A program made the position numbers and the translations under genes. Below the pieces are notes generated by a model. The model saw nothing but the letters and a program-made list of their open reading frames with translations. It ran no database searches and was not told where the DNA came from. From Saccharothrix carnea (GTDB taxonomy: Bacteria > Actinomycetota > Actinomycetes > Mycobacteriales > Pseudonocardiaceae): a stretch of 64,000 bases of DNA. The stretch is from positions 186,001 to 250,000 of the forward strand of contig NZ_PYAX01000010.1 in the NCBI RefSeq assembly GCF_003014735.1, written 5' to 3'. Positions 15,920 through 24,818 of the stretch are shown in pieces. Positions within the stretch are counted from its first letter, which is position 1. Each line of letters begins with the position of its first letter.

Positions 15920-16903
15920 TCAGTGCGAGACCCCGGAGGAGGTGAGGGCGCCGCCCAGCGCGGGCGCCACCGACTCGGCCCAGAACGTGAAGAACTGCTC
16001 TTGTTCGGGCCCGACCTGGCTCACGTACACCTCGTCGTAGCCCGCGTCGACGTATTCGCGGACCCGGTCAACGTACGGCTGCGGATCGGGGCCCGTGGGC
16101 AGCGCCGAGGCCACCATCTCCTCGGTGACCAGCGTCGACGCCTGCTCGAAGTGCCGGGGCGTCGGCAGCACCTGGGCCAGTTCGCCGGGCAGCTGCTCGT
16201 TGGCCCACAGCCGGTGCGCGGTCCGCACGCCCGCTTCGGCGGACGGCGCGTGGCACACCTTGAACCCGGCCTGGGTCGGCTTGCCGGCACCGCCGGCGGA
16301 GCGGAACCGGTCGAGGAGCGACGCGTCCGGCATCGTGGAGCACAGGCCGTCGCCGATCCGACCGGCGACCTCCGCCGCCTTCGGTCCGAAGGCCGACACG
16401 TATACCGGAACGGGTGACGGCGGGACCGTGTAGAGGCGGGCGTTCTCGACGGTGTAGTGCTCGCCGCGGTGGCTGACCTCCTCGCCGGTCCACAGCGCCC
16501 GCATCACCTCGACGGCCTCTTCCAGCATCTCCAGCCGTTCCGGCGCGGACGGCCACGGGTCGCCGAAGATGTGCTCGTTCAACGCCTCGCCGGTGCCCAC
16601 GCCGAGGGTGAACCCGCCCCGGCACTGCACGGCGGCCGTCGCGGCGGCCTGCGCCACCACGGCCGGGTGAATCCGTACGGTCGGACAGGTGACAGCGGTC
16701 GTGATGGGCAACGACGTGACCTCCGACAGCGCCCCGATGACGGACCACACGAACGGGCTGTTGCCCTGCTCGCGGTTCCACGGGTGGTAGTGATCGGAGA
16801 TCCACAGGCGCTCGAACCCGGCCTGTTCCGCCCACCGCGCCTGCCGCACCAGCTCACGCGGTCCGTGCTCCTCGCTGGAGAGGAAGTACCCGATGCTGAC
16901 CAT
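15920..16903 (-). CDS. F420-dependent LLM-class oxidoreductase
   Basis: A 327-aa TIM-barrel luciferase-like oxidoreductase of the TIGR03557-type group. It starts SIGYFLSSEEHGPRELVRQA and has the WISDHYHPW and LGVGTGEALNEHI segments characteristic of F420-using members related to F420-dependent glucose-6-phosphate dehydrogenase. The substrate is unknown. The gene begins 9 bp after the stop of the TPP-enzyme gene, so both are likely made from one transcript starting near the RAE palindrome. Cytosolic. Confidence 0.88.
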   Translation of the reverse strand: MVSIGYFLSSEEHGPRELVRQARWAEQAGFERLWISDHYHPWNREQGNSPFVWSVIGALSEVTSLPITTAVTCPTVRIHPAVVAQAAATAAVQCRGGFTLGVGTGEALNEHIFGDPWPSAPERLEMLEEAVEVMRALWTGEEVSHRGEHYTVENARLYTVPPSPVPVYVSAFGPKAAEVAGRIGDGLCSTMPDASLLDRFRSAGGAGKPTQAGFKVCHAPSAEAGVRTAHRLWANEQLPGELAQVLPTPRHFEQASTLVTEEMVASALPTGPDPQPYVDRVREYVDAGYDEVYVSQVGPEQEQFFTFWAESVAPALGGALTSSGVSH

Positions 16904-16912
16904 GGACGTCGG

Positions 16913-18697
16913 TTACCCGCGCAGGAACTCCTGAACCTTGGTGCGCACGCCCTGCCTGACCACGGCCCACGCGTCCGGGTCGCCCTTCAGCATCGCCTCG
17001 GCGGTGGCCTTGGTCTGCTCGAACGTCGTGTGCGGCGGGATCGGCGGCGTGTTCGGGTCGCACCGCACGTCCAGCACGACGGGCCGTGACGCGGACAGCG
17101 CCCGGTCCCACGCCGCGCCCAGGTCGTCGGGGTCGTCCACGTCGATGCCGTCCAGCCCGACCGACCGCGCGAACGCCGCGTAGCCGACGTCCGGCAGCAC
17201 CTGCGACTCCTCGAACTTCGGGGCGCCGCCCATCGCCCGCAGTTCCCACGTCACCTGGTTGAGGTCGTTGTTGTGCAACACGCACACCACGCAGCGCGGG
17301 TCCGCCCACTCCTCCCAGTAGCGGGCGATGGTGATCAGCTCCGCCAGCCCGTTCATCTGCATGGCGCCGTCGCCGACCAGCGCCACCACGGGCCGTTCCG
17401 GGTGGACGAACTTCGCCCCGATCGCGTAGGGCACGCCCGCGCCCATCGTCGCCAACGTCCCCGACAGCGACCCGCGCATCCGCCCGCGCAACTTCACCAA
17501 CCGCGCGTACCAGTTGGCCGCCGAGCCGGAGTCCGCGGTCACGATGGCGTCCTCGGGCAACCGCGGCGACAGCTCCCACATGATCCGCATCGGGTTCACC
17601 GGTTCAGCGTCCACAAAGGACTGCCGACGCAGCGTCTCCCACCACTGCACCACGTTGCTCTCGACCGTCTCCCGCCACGACCGGTCTTCCTTGCGCCGCA
17701 ACAACGGCACCATCGCCCGCAGCGTCGCACCGGCGTCACCCACGAGGTTGACCTCGGTCGGGTAGCGCATCCCGATGAACCGACCGTCCACATCGACCTG
17801 GACCGCCCGCGCCGCACCGAACTCCGGCAGGAACTGCGAGTACGGGAAGCTCGAACCGACGATCAGCAACGTGTCGCAGTCCCGCATCAGCTCGTAGCTG
17901 GGCCGGGTGCCCAACAACCCGATCGCCCCGGTCACCCACGGCTCGTCGTCGGGCAGGACGTCCTTGCCCAGCAACGCCTTCGCCACGCCCGCGCCCAGCA
18001 CGTCGGCCACCTGGCGCACCTCGTCGGCCGCACCGCGCGCACCCTGCCCCACCAGCACCGCGACGCGTTCGCCTGCGTTGAGCACCTCCACCGCGCGCTC
18101 CACGTCGTCCTGCGACGGCACGGCCGTGGCCCGCCCCCGGCTGGGTGCGCTCGACGGCACGTGCTTGAACGCGTGTTCGGGCGGCGAGTAGTCCAGCTCC
18201 TGCACGTCCGCCGGGATGATCAACGCCGTGGGCGCCCGCTGCGCCTCGGCCGTGCGGATCGCCCGGTCCAGCGCGTTGGGCAGCTGCTCGGGCACGACCA
18301 CGTCCACCAGGTACTCGGACGCCACGTCCTTGAACAACGCGTGCAGGTCCACTTCCTGCTGGTAGCTGCCCCCGATCGCGGTGCGCGCCGTCTGCCCCAC
18401 GATCGCCACCACCGGCACGTGGTCGAGCTTGGCGTCGTACAGCCCGTTGAGCAGGTGGATCGCCCCGGGCCCGGACGTCGCCAGGCACACCCCGAGCCGC
18501 CCGCCGAACTTCGCGTACCCCACGGCCTCCAGGGCGGACATCTCCTCGTGCCGCGACTGGATGAACCGAGGTCGGTCGTCACTGCGCCCGAAAGCGGCCA
18601 CCAGCCCGTTGATGCCGTCACCCGGATAGGCGAAGACGTGCTCCACGCCCCAGTCACGCAACCGGCGCAGCACGAAGTCGGCGACAGTGTCGGTCAT
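16913..18697 (-). CDS. Thiamine-pyrophosphate enzyme, pyruvate oxidase/PoxB-like
   Basis: A 594-aa TPP enzyme with the three canonical domains. The N-terminal Pyr domain has the catalytic Glu in SRHEEMSALEAVGYAK. A central Rossmann-like FAD/nucleotide domain follows. The C-terminal PP domain has the GDGAMQMNGLAEL…HNNDLNQVTWE metal-TPP motif. This resembles pyruvate dehydrogenase (quinone)/pyruvate oxidase and the acetolactate synthase superfamily. The exact reaction cannot be fixed. The C-terminus lacks a clear amphipathic lipid-binding helix like that of E. coli PoxB. It lies upstream of the LLM oxidoreductase and divergent from rph. Confidence 0.88.
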   Translation of the reverse strand: MTDTVADFVLRRLRDWGVEHVFAYPGDGINGLVAAFGRSDDRPRFIQSRHEEMSALEAVGYAKFGGRLGVCLATSGPGAIHLLNGLYDAKLDHVPVVAIVGQTARTAIGGSYQQEVDLHALFKDVASEYLVDVVVPEQLPNALDRAIRTAEAQRAPTALIIPADVQELDYSPPEHAFKHVPSSAPSRGRATAVPSQDDVERAVEVLNAGERVAVLVGQGARGAADEVRQVADVLGAGVAKALLGKDVLPDDEPWVTGAIGLLGTRPSYELMRDCDTLLIVGSSFPYSQFLPEFGAARAVQVDVDGRFIGMRYPTEVNLVGDAGATLRAMVPLLRRKEDRSWRETVESNVVQWWETLRRQSFVDAEPVNPMRIMWELSPRLPEDAIVTADSGSAANWYARLVKLRGRMRGSLSGTLATMGAGVPYAIGAKFVHPERPVVALVGDGAMQMNGLAELITIARYWEEWADPRCVVCVLHNNDLNQVTWELRAMGGAPKFEESQVLPDVGYAAFARSVGLDGIDVDDPDDLGAAWDRALSASRPVVLDVRCDPNTPPIPPHTTFEQTKATAEAMLKGDPDAWAVVRQGVRTKVQEFLRG

Positions 18698-18777
18698 GGT
18701 CGTCCCTCTCTCGAAAGGAACGGGATACCCGACCGGACACCCAAGACACTTCTCCCACTTCAACATATAGCGCACCG

Positions 18778-18798
18778 GGGGTCTTGCGGCAAGACCCC
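18778..18798. promoter_or_regulatory. Rifamycin-associated element (RAE) palindrome
   Basis: Perfect 10-bp arms GGGGTCTTGC (18778–18787) and GCAAGACCCC (18789–18798) are separated by one G. The core CTTGCGGCAAG is the conserved heart of the RAE described upstream of rifamycin-resistance genes in actinomycetes. It lies 58 bp before the rph start and 80 bp upstream of the divergent TPP-enzyme gene. The TTGCGG/TTGCCG inside it could act as a −35 hexamer in either direction; toward the TPP gene, TATATG lies 17 bp beyond it. Confidence 0.88.
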
Positions 18799-18856
18799 GC
18801 CCGTGCCGCAGAATCTCCGGCCGCAGCCCACAACGGGCGAACGAGAAGGGTGAACG

Positions 18857-21313
18857 ATGAGCCGCTACGTGCTCGATCTCCACGAGGTCGACCGAACGGA
18901 GGTCGCTGTCGTCGGCGGCAAGGGTGCCAACCTGGGCGAGCTCTCGCGGCTCGAAGGCGTGCGCGTGCCTCCCGGGTTCTGCGTGACGACGGACGCCTTC
19001 CGCCGCGTCGTCGGTGACGAGAAGTCGACCGGGATCCGCCGGACCATCGAGCAGATCCCCATCCCCGACGACATCGCGGAGGAGATCACCGACGCCCTCT
19101 CCCGGCTCGGCGCGGGGGCCGCCTGCGCCGTCCGGTCGAGCGCGACGGCGGAGGACCTGCCGGGCGCCTCGTTCGCGGGCCAGCAGGACAGCTACCTGAA
19201 CGTCGTGGGCCCGGAGGAGGTCCTCCGCCACATCAGCCGGTGCTGGGCCTCGCTGTTCACCGAACGGGCCATCGCCTACCGGGAGCACCACGGCTTCGAC
19301 CACGACCAGGTGCACATGGCCGTCGTCGTGCAGCGGATGGTCTTCCCCCAAGCCGCCGGGGTCCTGTTCACCGCCGACCCCGTCACGTCCAACCGGAAGG
19401 TCGCCACCGTCGAGGCCACCTTCGGCCTCGGCGAAGCCCTGGTCTCGGGCCTGGTGACCCCGGACTCCTTCAAGGTCCGCGACGACGAGGTCATCGCCAA
19501 GACCACCGCCACCGACGAACCGGCTCTGACCGACGCCCAAGCGGTCCGCCTCGTGCGACTCGGGCGCCGGGTCGAAGCCCACTTCGGCCGCCCCCAGGAC
19601 ATCGAGTGGTGCCTGGTCGACGACGACTTCCACCTCGTCCAGAGCCGGCCGATCACGACGCTGTTCCCCATCCCCGAGGCCGACGACCGGGAGAACCACG
19701 TCTACGTCTCCGTAGGCCACCAGCAGATGATGACCGACGCCATGAGGCCCCTCGGGCTCTCCTTGTGGAGCCTGACGGCTCCGATGCCCCGGGCGGAGGC
19801 GGGCGGCAGGCTGTTCGTCGACGTCACCCGGATGCTGGCGTCACCCCGGAGCCGCACCGACCTCATCGACGTCCTGGCCAAGTCCGACCCGCTGATCGGG
19901 GACGCGCTGCGGACCGTGGTCGAACGCGACGGTTTCCTCCCGCCACCTTCCGACGACGAGCCGATCAGGCCGATCCCCGGCGCCGAACCGACCACCATCG
20001 AGACCGACCCGGCCATCGTCACCGAGCTGATCGCCCGCGGCGAGGCCTCCAACGCCGCCGTCAAGCGCGAGATCCGGTCAAAGGCCGGGCCGGAGCTGCT
20101 CGACTTCATCGTCGCGGACCTGGCCGAACTCCAGCGGTTCCTGTTCGACGCGCAGAGCCACCAGGCGATCATGGCCGGGATGCAGAGCGCGTGGTGGCTC
20201 AACGAACACTTGCTGGAGTGGCTGGGCGAGAAGAACGCGGCCGACACGCTCACCCAGTCCGTGCCCCACAACGTCACGTCGGAGATGGGACTGGAACTCC
20301 TCGACGTCGCCGACGCCATCCGCCCCCACCCGGAGGTCGTCGCCTTCCTGCACGGCGTCGAGGACGACGACTTCCTGGCCCGCCTGCCCGAACTCCCGGG
20401 CGGCCAACAGGCCCGCGACGCCATCGTGGCCTACCTCGACAAGTACGGCATGCGCTGCGTCGGCGAAATCGACATCACCAGGCCACGGTGGAGCGAACGC
20501 CCCACCACCCTCCTGCCGATGATCCTCACCAACATCAAGACCTTCGCCCCGGGCTCCGCCAAACACCGCTTCGACCAAGGACTGCTCGAAGCCCGCAGAA
20601 AACAAGACGAAGTCCTGGCCCGCCTGCGCACCCTCCCAGACGGCGACCGGAAAGCCGACGAGACCGAGCAGCAAATCGCCCGCGTCCGCACCTTCACCGG
20701 CTACCGCGAGTACCCGAAGTACTTCCTGATCAGCCGCTACTTCACCTACAAGCAGGCCCTGCTCACCGAAGCCGACCGCCTCGAACGAGCCGGCGTCCTC
20801 ACCGACCGGGAAGACCTCTTCTTCCTGACCCTGCCCGAACTCCAAGACCTCGTCCGCACCAACCGAATCGACCACGACCTCATCCACCACCGCAAAGACG
20901 CCTTCAAGACATACCAGTCACTGACCCCACCCCGAGTACTCACCTCGGACGGCGAGGCAATCAACGGAACCTACCGACGGGCCAACCTCCCCACCGACGC
21001 CCTCGTCGGCCTCCCGGTCTCCGTGGGCACCGTCGAAGGCCGAGCCCGCGTCATCCTCGACCTGGCCGACGCCGACCTCGCCCCGGGCGACATCCTCGTC
21101 ACCGCCCACACCGACCCCAGCTGGTCACCCCTGTTCGTCGCCATCGCGGGCCTGGTCACCGAAGTCGGCGGCCAGATGACCCACGGCGCCGTCATCGCCC
21201 GCGAATACGGCCTCCCCGCCATCGTCGGCGTCGAACGCGCCACCCAACTGATCCAGGACGGCCAACGAATCCGCCTCAACGGCACCGACGGCTACCTCCA
21301 ACTCCTCACCTGA
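18857..21313 (+). CDS. rph: Rifamycin-inactivating phosphotransferase
   Basis: An 818-aa relative of PEP synthase that moves the beta-phosphate of ATP to rifamycins and inactivates them. Residues ~1–310 form the ATP-binding domain, with GGKGANLGELSRL, AVRSSATAEDLPGASFAGQQ and QSRPITT. The middle is the antibiotic-binding region. The C-terminal swivelling His domain has the catalytic His (~H776) in GGQMTHGAVIAREYGLPA, which is diagnostic of Rph rather than of true PEP synthase. The preceding RAE supports antibiotic-induced expression. Codon choice changes in the second half toward C-rich, GAA/CAA-containing codons. Confidence 0.93.
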   Translation: MSRYVLDLHEVDRTEVAVVGGKGANLGELSRLEGVRVPPGFCVTTDAFRRVVGDEKSTGIRRTIEQIPIPDDIAEEITDALSRLGAGAACAVRSSATAEDLPGASFAGQQDSYLNVVGPEEVLRHISRCWASLFTERAIAYREHHGFDHDQVHMAVVVQRMVFPQAAGVLFTADPVTSNRKVATVEATFGLGEALVSGLVTPDSFKVRDDEVIAKTTATDEPALTDAQAVRLVRLGRRVEAHFGRPQDIEWCLVDDDFHLVQSRPITTLFPIPEADDRENHVYVSVGHQQMMTDAMRPLGLSLWSLTAPMPRAEAGGRLFVDVTRMLASPRSRTDLIDVLAKSDPLIGDALRTVVERDGFLPPPSDDEPIRPIPGAEPTTIETDPAIVTELIARGEASNAAVKREIRSKAGPELLDFIVADLAELQRFLFDAQSHQAIMAGMQSAWWLNEHLLEWLGEKNAADTLTQSVPHNVTSEMGLELLDVADAIRPHPEVVAFLHGVEDDDFLARLPELPGGQQARDAIVAYLDKYGMRCVGEIDITRPRWSERPTTLLPMILTNIKTFAPGSAKHRFDQGLLEARRKQDEVLARLRTLPDGDRKADETEQQIARVRTFTGYREYPKYFLISRYFTYKQALLTEADRLERAGVLTDREDLFFLTLPELQDLVRTNRIDHDLIHHRKDAFKTYQSLTPPRVLTSDGEAINGTYRRANLPTDALVGLPVSVGTVEGRARVILDLADADLAPGDILVTAHTDPSWSPLFVAIAGLVTEVGGQMTHGAVIAREYGLPAIVGVERATQLIQDGQRIRLNGTDGYLQLLT

Positions 21314-21450
21314 CAAACCCCGACAACCCAAACCCCAACCCACCCCCACCGCCCACAACCCCACACCTACCGCCCACGCCACCGCCCGCCACCACCTGCC
21401 CACGCCTCCCCGCCGCCGGGCCGGCCGTTTTCTCCGGCTAACGTGAGAAA
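21314..21450. other. C-rich low-complexity tail downstream of rph
   Basis: The top strand is almost free of G for over 100 bases, dominated by CCCAAC/CCACC runs. No gene is seen in 21314–21650. The bias continues from the 3' half of rph. Confidence 0.5.
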
Positions 21451-21562
21451 TGCGATTTGGGTTGTCAAAGGTTGCATACTTCCCTCAACCGAGTGACACC
21501 CCAACGGACCCGACGCCCAACCGCAAAAGGCCCGATTTTACATGGGGTTCGGGTGCTTCAGG

Positions 21563-21632
21563 CTGCGCCGCACCCAACCACTGCGCCGCACCCGACCACT
21601 GCGCCGAACCGACCACTGCGCCGACCCCAACC
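21563..21632. repeat. Four imperfect ~18-bp tandem repeats
   Basis: Copies begin CTGCGCCGCACCCAACCA, CTGCGCCGCACCCGACCA, CTGCGCCGAACCGACCA and CTGCGCCGACCCCAACCA. They lie just past the 3' end of the M50 peptidase gene, and the function is unknown. Confidence 0.7.
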
Positions 21633-21650
21633 ACTCGAAGTCTTGCCGCC

Positions 21651-22307
21651 TCACAACGGCAGCAACAACCTCCCACCCACCACCAACGTCCCCACCGTCA
21701 CCCCACCGAACAACAACACCCACACCAACCCCGGCACCCGCGTGATCCGGGCCAACTGATCGGCGTCCGACTGCCGCGCCAACCCCCGCATCCGCCGCCG
21801 CTGCAACTCACCGACCGGCCGCACGCCACCCAACAACAAGAACCACGTCACGAACAACGCGAACGCCGCCTGCCACTCGGCCGTCGCGTACCAGGACACC
21901 GTGAACATCACCGCACCCGTCAACACCACCGACACCACGCCGAACACGTTGCGGATCATGACCAGCATCCCGACCAGCAACACCACCGTCGCCCACAGCA
22001 ACGGCCGGACCTGGTCGGCCAGGACCAATGCCGCCGCGCCCAGCCCGAGCAGCGACGGCGTCACGTACCCGGCGAAGTACATGAGCACCACGGCCAACCC
22101 GGTGGGCCGTCCGCGCGACACCGTGACCCCGGACGTGTCCGAGTTCAGCTTGATGCCCTCCAGCCGCCTGCCGGTGAGCAGCGCGACGAGGGCGTGCCCG
22201 GCCTCGTGCGCGATGGTGATGACGTGCCTGCTGTACCGCCACACGCCGGGACTGGCCACCAGGACCAGCGCCAGCACGGCGGGAGCCCATTTCGTCAGAG
22301 TCGACAT
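21651..22307 (-). CDS. M50-family membrane metalloprotease-like protein
   Basis: A 218-aa integral membrane protein with about six hydrophobic segments. The zinc motif HEAGH (H34, E35, H38) lies in an early helix-associated segment, as in M50 site-2-type peptidases of the M50B group. The segment after it, RRLEGIKLNSDTSGVTVSRGR, resembles the strand-loop following the active site. The C-terminal DADQLARITRVP may supply the third ligand in place of the NPDG motif. The substrate is unknown. The ATG at 22307 is 60 bp from the divergent aldo/keto reductase. Confidence 0.75.
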   Translation of the reverse strand: MSTLTKWAPAVLALVLVASPGVWRYSRHVITIAHEAGHALVALLTGRRLEGIKLNSDTSGVTVSRGRPTGLAVVLMYFAGYVTPSLLGLGAAALVLADQVRPLLWATVVLLVGMLVMIRNVFGVVSVVLTGAVMFTVSWYATAEWQAAFALFVTWFLLLGGVRPVGELQRRRMRGLARQSDADQLARITRVPGLVWVLLFGGVTVGTLVVGGRLLLPL

Positions 22308-22329
22308 CGCCGCCCAGCATGCCAGGGGC

Positions 22330-22360
22330 TTGACCTGGAGTGCGCTCCAGCATCCAGGCT
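22330..22360 (+). promoter_or_regulatory. MerR-type promoter for the aldo/keto reductase
   Basis: TTGACC (22330–22335) and CAGGCT (22355–22360) are 19 bp apart, the overlong spacing used by MerR activators. The spacer contains the perfect dyad CTGGAG-TGCG-CTCCAG (22335–22350). Transcription would begin at or next to ATG 22368, so the mRNA is probably leaderless. Confidence 0.75.
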
Positions 22361-22367
22361 GTCCACC

Positions 22368-23312
22368 ATGAGACGACAGCGCATCGGTTCACTCGAGGTC
22401 AGCGCCCTGGCACTGGGCACGCTGCCGTTCGGCAAATCCGTGGACGACCGGACCGCCTTCGCGATCATGGACCGCTTCGCCGAGGCCGGCGGCACGTTCC
22501 TGGACACCGCGAACAACTACGTGTTCTGGGACGGTGGCACGGGCGACGAGAGCGAGCAGGCGGTCGGCCGCTGGCTGGCCGCGCGGGGCAACCGCGACGA
22601 GATGGTGGTGGCCACCAAGATGGGTGCCCGTCCGCTGACCCCGGGCACCGGCCTGGAGAACGCCGAAGGGCTCGCCGGCGACACGGTCCGCAGCGCCGCC
22701 GCCGCGAGCCTGAAGCGGCTGGGGATCGAGCACATCGACCTGTACTACAGCCACATCGAGGACCGCAGCGTCACGCTGGAGGACACGCTCGGCGGGTTCG
22801 CGTCCCTCGTGGAGGCGGGCCAGGTGCGGGAGATCGGCGCCAGCAACCACGCCACGTGGCGGTTCGAGCGGGCGCGGGCGGTGTCCCGGGCCAACGGCTG
22901 GCCGCTCTACACCGCCGTGCAGCAGCGGTACAGCTACCTCCGGCCACGGCCGGGCGTGAAGCTGCCCGAGGGCGGTCACGTGCACATGACCGACGAGCTG
23001 CTCGACTACGCGGCGGCCGAGGGTGACGTCACGCTGGTGGCGTACTCGGCACTGCTCGCCGGCCGGTACCGGGACAAGCCGCTGGGCGAGGCGTACGACC
23101 ACCCCGGCACCACACGGCGGCTGAAGGTGCTGCACGAGGTGTCCGACGAACTCGGCGCGACGGTCAACCAGGTCGTGCTGGCCTGGTTGCTGCGCCAGGA
23201 CATCATCCCGCTGGTGGGCGCCACCTCCGTGGCGCAGCTGGACGAGACCCTGGGCGCGCTGGAGCTGAAGCTGGACGACGACCAGGTGGACCGCCTGGAT
23301 TCGGCGGCCTGA
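22368..23312 (+). CDS. Aldo/keto reductase
   Basis: A 314-aa NADPH-dependent TIM-barrel oxidoreductase. The catalytic residues are visible: Asp and Tyr in FLDTANNYVFW, Lys in VVATKMG and His in YYSHIED. The C-terminal NADPH-binding part contains PLVGATSVAQLDETLGAL. ATG 22368 is favoured because the MerR-type promoter ends a few bases before it; no ribosome site is present, which fits a leaderless mRNA. The physiological carbonyl substrate is unknown. A stress-sensing MerR regulator encoded elsewhere probably controls it. Confidence 0.92.
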   Translation: MRRQRIGSLEVSALALGTLPFGKSVDDRTAFAIMDRFAEAGGTFLDTANNYVFWDGGTGDESEQAVGRWLAARGNRDEMVVATKMGARPLTPGTGLENAEGLAGDTVRSAAAASLKRLGIEHIDLYYSHIEDRSVTLEDTLGGFASLVEAGQVREIGASNHATWRFERARAVSRANGWPLYTAVQQRYSYLRPRPGVKLPEGGHVHMTDELLDYAAAEGDVTLVAYSALLAGRYRDKPLGEAYDHPGTTRRLKVLHEVSDELGATVNQVVLAWLLRQDIIPLVGATSVAQLDETLGALELKLDDDQVDRLDSAA

Positions 23313-23338
23313 CCGAGGTCGACCCCTCGAACACACGG

Positions 23339-23370
23339 CGGTGCACGGCCCCGACTGGGACCGTGCACCG
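23339..23370. terminator. Hairpin between convergent genes
   Basis: Arms CGGTGCACGG (23339–23348) and CCGTGCACCG (23361–23370) are perfect, with a 12-base loop, between the reductase and DUF4383 genes. Confidence 0.75.
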
Positions 23371-23426
23371 CTCTCCGAAAGGTTTCCGTCAGTACATCTG
23401 TTCTCGTCGGTGCGTCCCGGTGAGCA

Positions 23427-24200
23427 TCACCGGCTGAACCGCGACTTGTGCTGCTCCGCGATGGCCGGGTCGACCGGCTGGACCGGCCGCGGGTTCACGG
23501 TCGGATCCATGGACTCGATCCGCTCGTCGGGGTGCGCACCGCGCGCACCGTGCCGCGAGTCGTCGACGCGCTGCGTCGGCATCTCCTGCGTCACCGGATC
23601 GGCCTTGGGGTCGCGAATGCTCGGCTCCCGCTGGTGACGGTCCTGGTCGTAACGGCCCTCGTCGTACCGGTCCGCGACCGGAGCACCGGCCACCGGAGCC
23701 GCCGGCGTGACCGGCTGCTCCCCGGTCCGCTCGTCGACAGGGGGTTCCGTCACGATCTTGCGCCGCGCGGGCAGCACCGCGATCAGCAGGCCGACCGCGG
23801 CCAGGCCGAGGTGCAGCCAGTTGTCGTTGACGTTGAGCGCCAGCGGGTTGCCCAGGCCTGCGACCGGGTTGGTGGAGAACACACCGGCCAGGGCCAGGCC
23901 CCACAACAGCACCGCACCGTAGGCGAGGAACAGGATCCAGCCGTACAGCCGGGCCAGGCCGGACGTGCTCGCCATGAGCAGGCCGAGCACACCGAACGCC
24001 AGGTGGACCACGTTGTGCAGCGGGTTCAGCGTGAACCCGAGCAGCATCGCGTGCTGGTCGCCCGCGAAGTCGCCGAACCCCGTGCGCACGAAGCCCAGCA
24101 CACCCAACGCGAGGAAGACCAGGCCGACCAGGCCTGCCAGCACCTGGGCGGGTTGCAGGCCCGCGACCTTGACGCGACCGACGGTCGAGTGGTGGGTCAT
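23427..24200 (-). CDS. DUF4383 membrane protein
   Basis: A 257-aa protein. Residues ~10–150 contain four hydrophobic helices with the DUF4383 hallmark LNPLHNVVHLAFGVLGL and a conserved LARLYGWILFLAYG helix. The remaining ~105 residues are hydrophilic and charged, rich in Asp, Arg and Pro, and probably form a cytoplasmic disordered tail. ATG 24200 has GGAGG upstream, and the longer frame adds only a basic lead. The family function is unknown. The upstream region 24201–24750 shows no gene; it holds an isolated hairpin and an AT-richer stretch near 24470–24520. Confidence 0.8.
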   Translation of the reverse strand: MTHHSTVGRVKVAGLQPAQVLAGLVGLVFLALGVLGFVRTGFGDFAGDQHAMLLGFTLNPLHNVVHLAFGVLGLLMASTSGLARLYGWILFLAYGAVLLWGLALAGVFSTNPVAGLGNPLALNVNDNWLHLGLAAVGLLIAVLPARRKIVTEPPVDERTGEQPVTPAAPVAGAPVADRYDEGRYDQDRHQREPSIRDPKADPVTQEMPTQRVDDSRHGARGAHPDERIESMDPTVNPRPVQPVDPAIAEQHKSRFSR

Positions 24201-24282
24201 CTCGCCCTCCAACTGAGGACCACGAGCCCGTCTGACCGGGCTCCGGACGCCCACCGACTACCCCTCCGGTCCGAACCGCAAA

Positions 24283-24311
24283 CAGGCCCGGCACCACCAA
24301 AGCCGGGCCTG
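24283..24311. terminator. Isolated GC hairpin
   Basis: Arms CAGGCCCGGC (24283–24292) and GCCGGGCCTG (24302–24311) are perfect with a 9-base loop. It is upstream of the DUF4383 start, so it does not terminate an obvious gene. Confidence 0.5.
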
Positions 24312-24754
24312 GGCCGAATGGGGGCAGGGGACGGGCGCACGATCCCGTCCCCCCGTTTCCCGACAGGAGTCACCCACCCCGTCGTGCCGGGGTTTATCCG
24401 CCCCGACCCACCCCATGAAGGCCGGGCCGCCCTACCGCGCCGAATGCGCGCCGATCATCACAGCCAATAGGCCGATACGAATTCCCAATAATTACTCAGC
24501 GTATCAACCTATTGCCGTACGGGCAGGTCAGGAGCGCTGGTCGCGGTCACCGGACGTGCGCGTCGCGGAGCCGTTCCACTCGGTCTCCCTGCTGTTCACG
24601 AAGGTCCCCTTTGTGGTCGTCGAACACCACTGCAGTGTCGGTAGGACTATCTCCGACAGGCGGCTCGCCGTCAAAGCAATTACGGCATTCGCTAATTGGT
24701 CGGACCAGCCTTCCCGGCGCGCCCGGAGGACGCCGCCGCCCAGGCCGAGATCGC

Positions 24755-24785
24755 TTGACCTCCAGTTAACTCGAACTCCTAGCGT
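24755..24785 (+). promoter_or_regulatory. MerR-type promoter for the quinone reductase
   Basis: TTGACC (24755–24760) and TAGCGT (24780–24785) are separated by 19 bp, containing a GTTAAC core and an imperfect dyad. The spacing is typical of promoters activated by MerR/SoxR-type regulators. The gene start lies ~33 bp further on, with GGAGGGG in between. Confidence 0.65.
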
Positions 24786-24818
24786 GGCGGCCACACCACC
24801 TGCGGAGGGGATCACGAG

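Noticed and set aside
21450..22367. Long upstream extension of the aldo/keto reductase
   Set aside because: It runs antisense to the M50 peptidase gene and passes through the MerR-type promoter; the conserved protein starts at 22368.
24201..24750. Possible gene in the gap before the quinone reductase
   Set aside because: Frames here have poor codon bias and no ribosome site; the region is AT-richer than its surroundings and looks non-coding.
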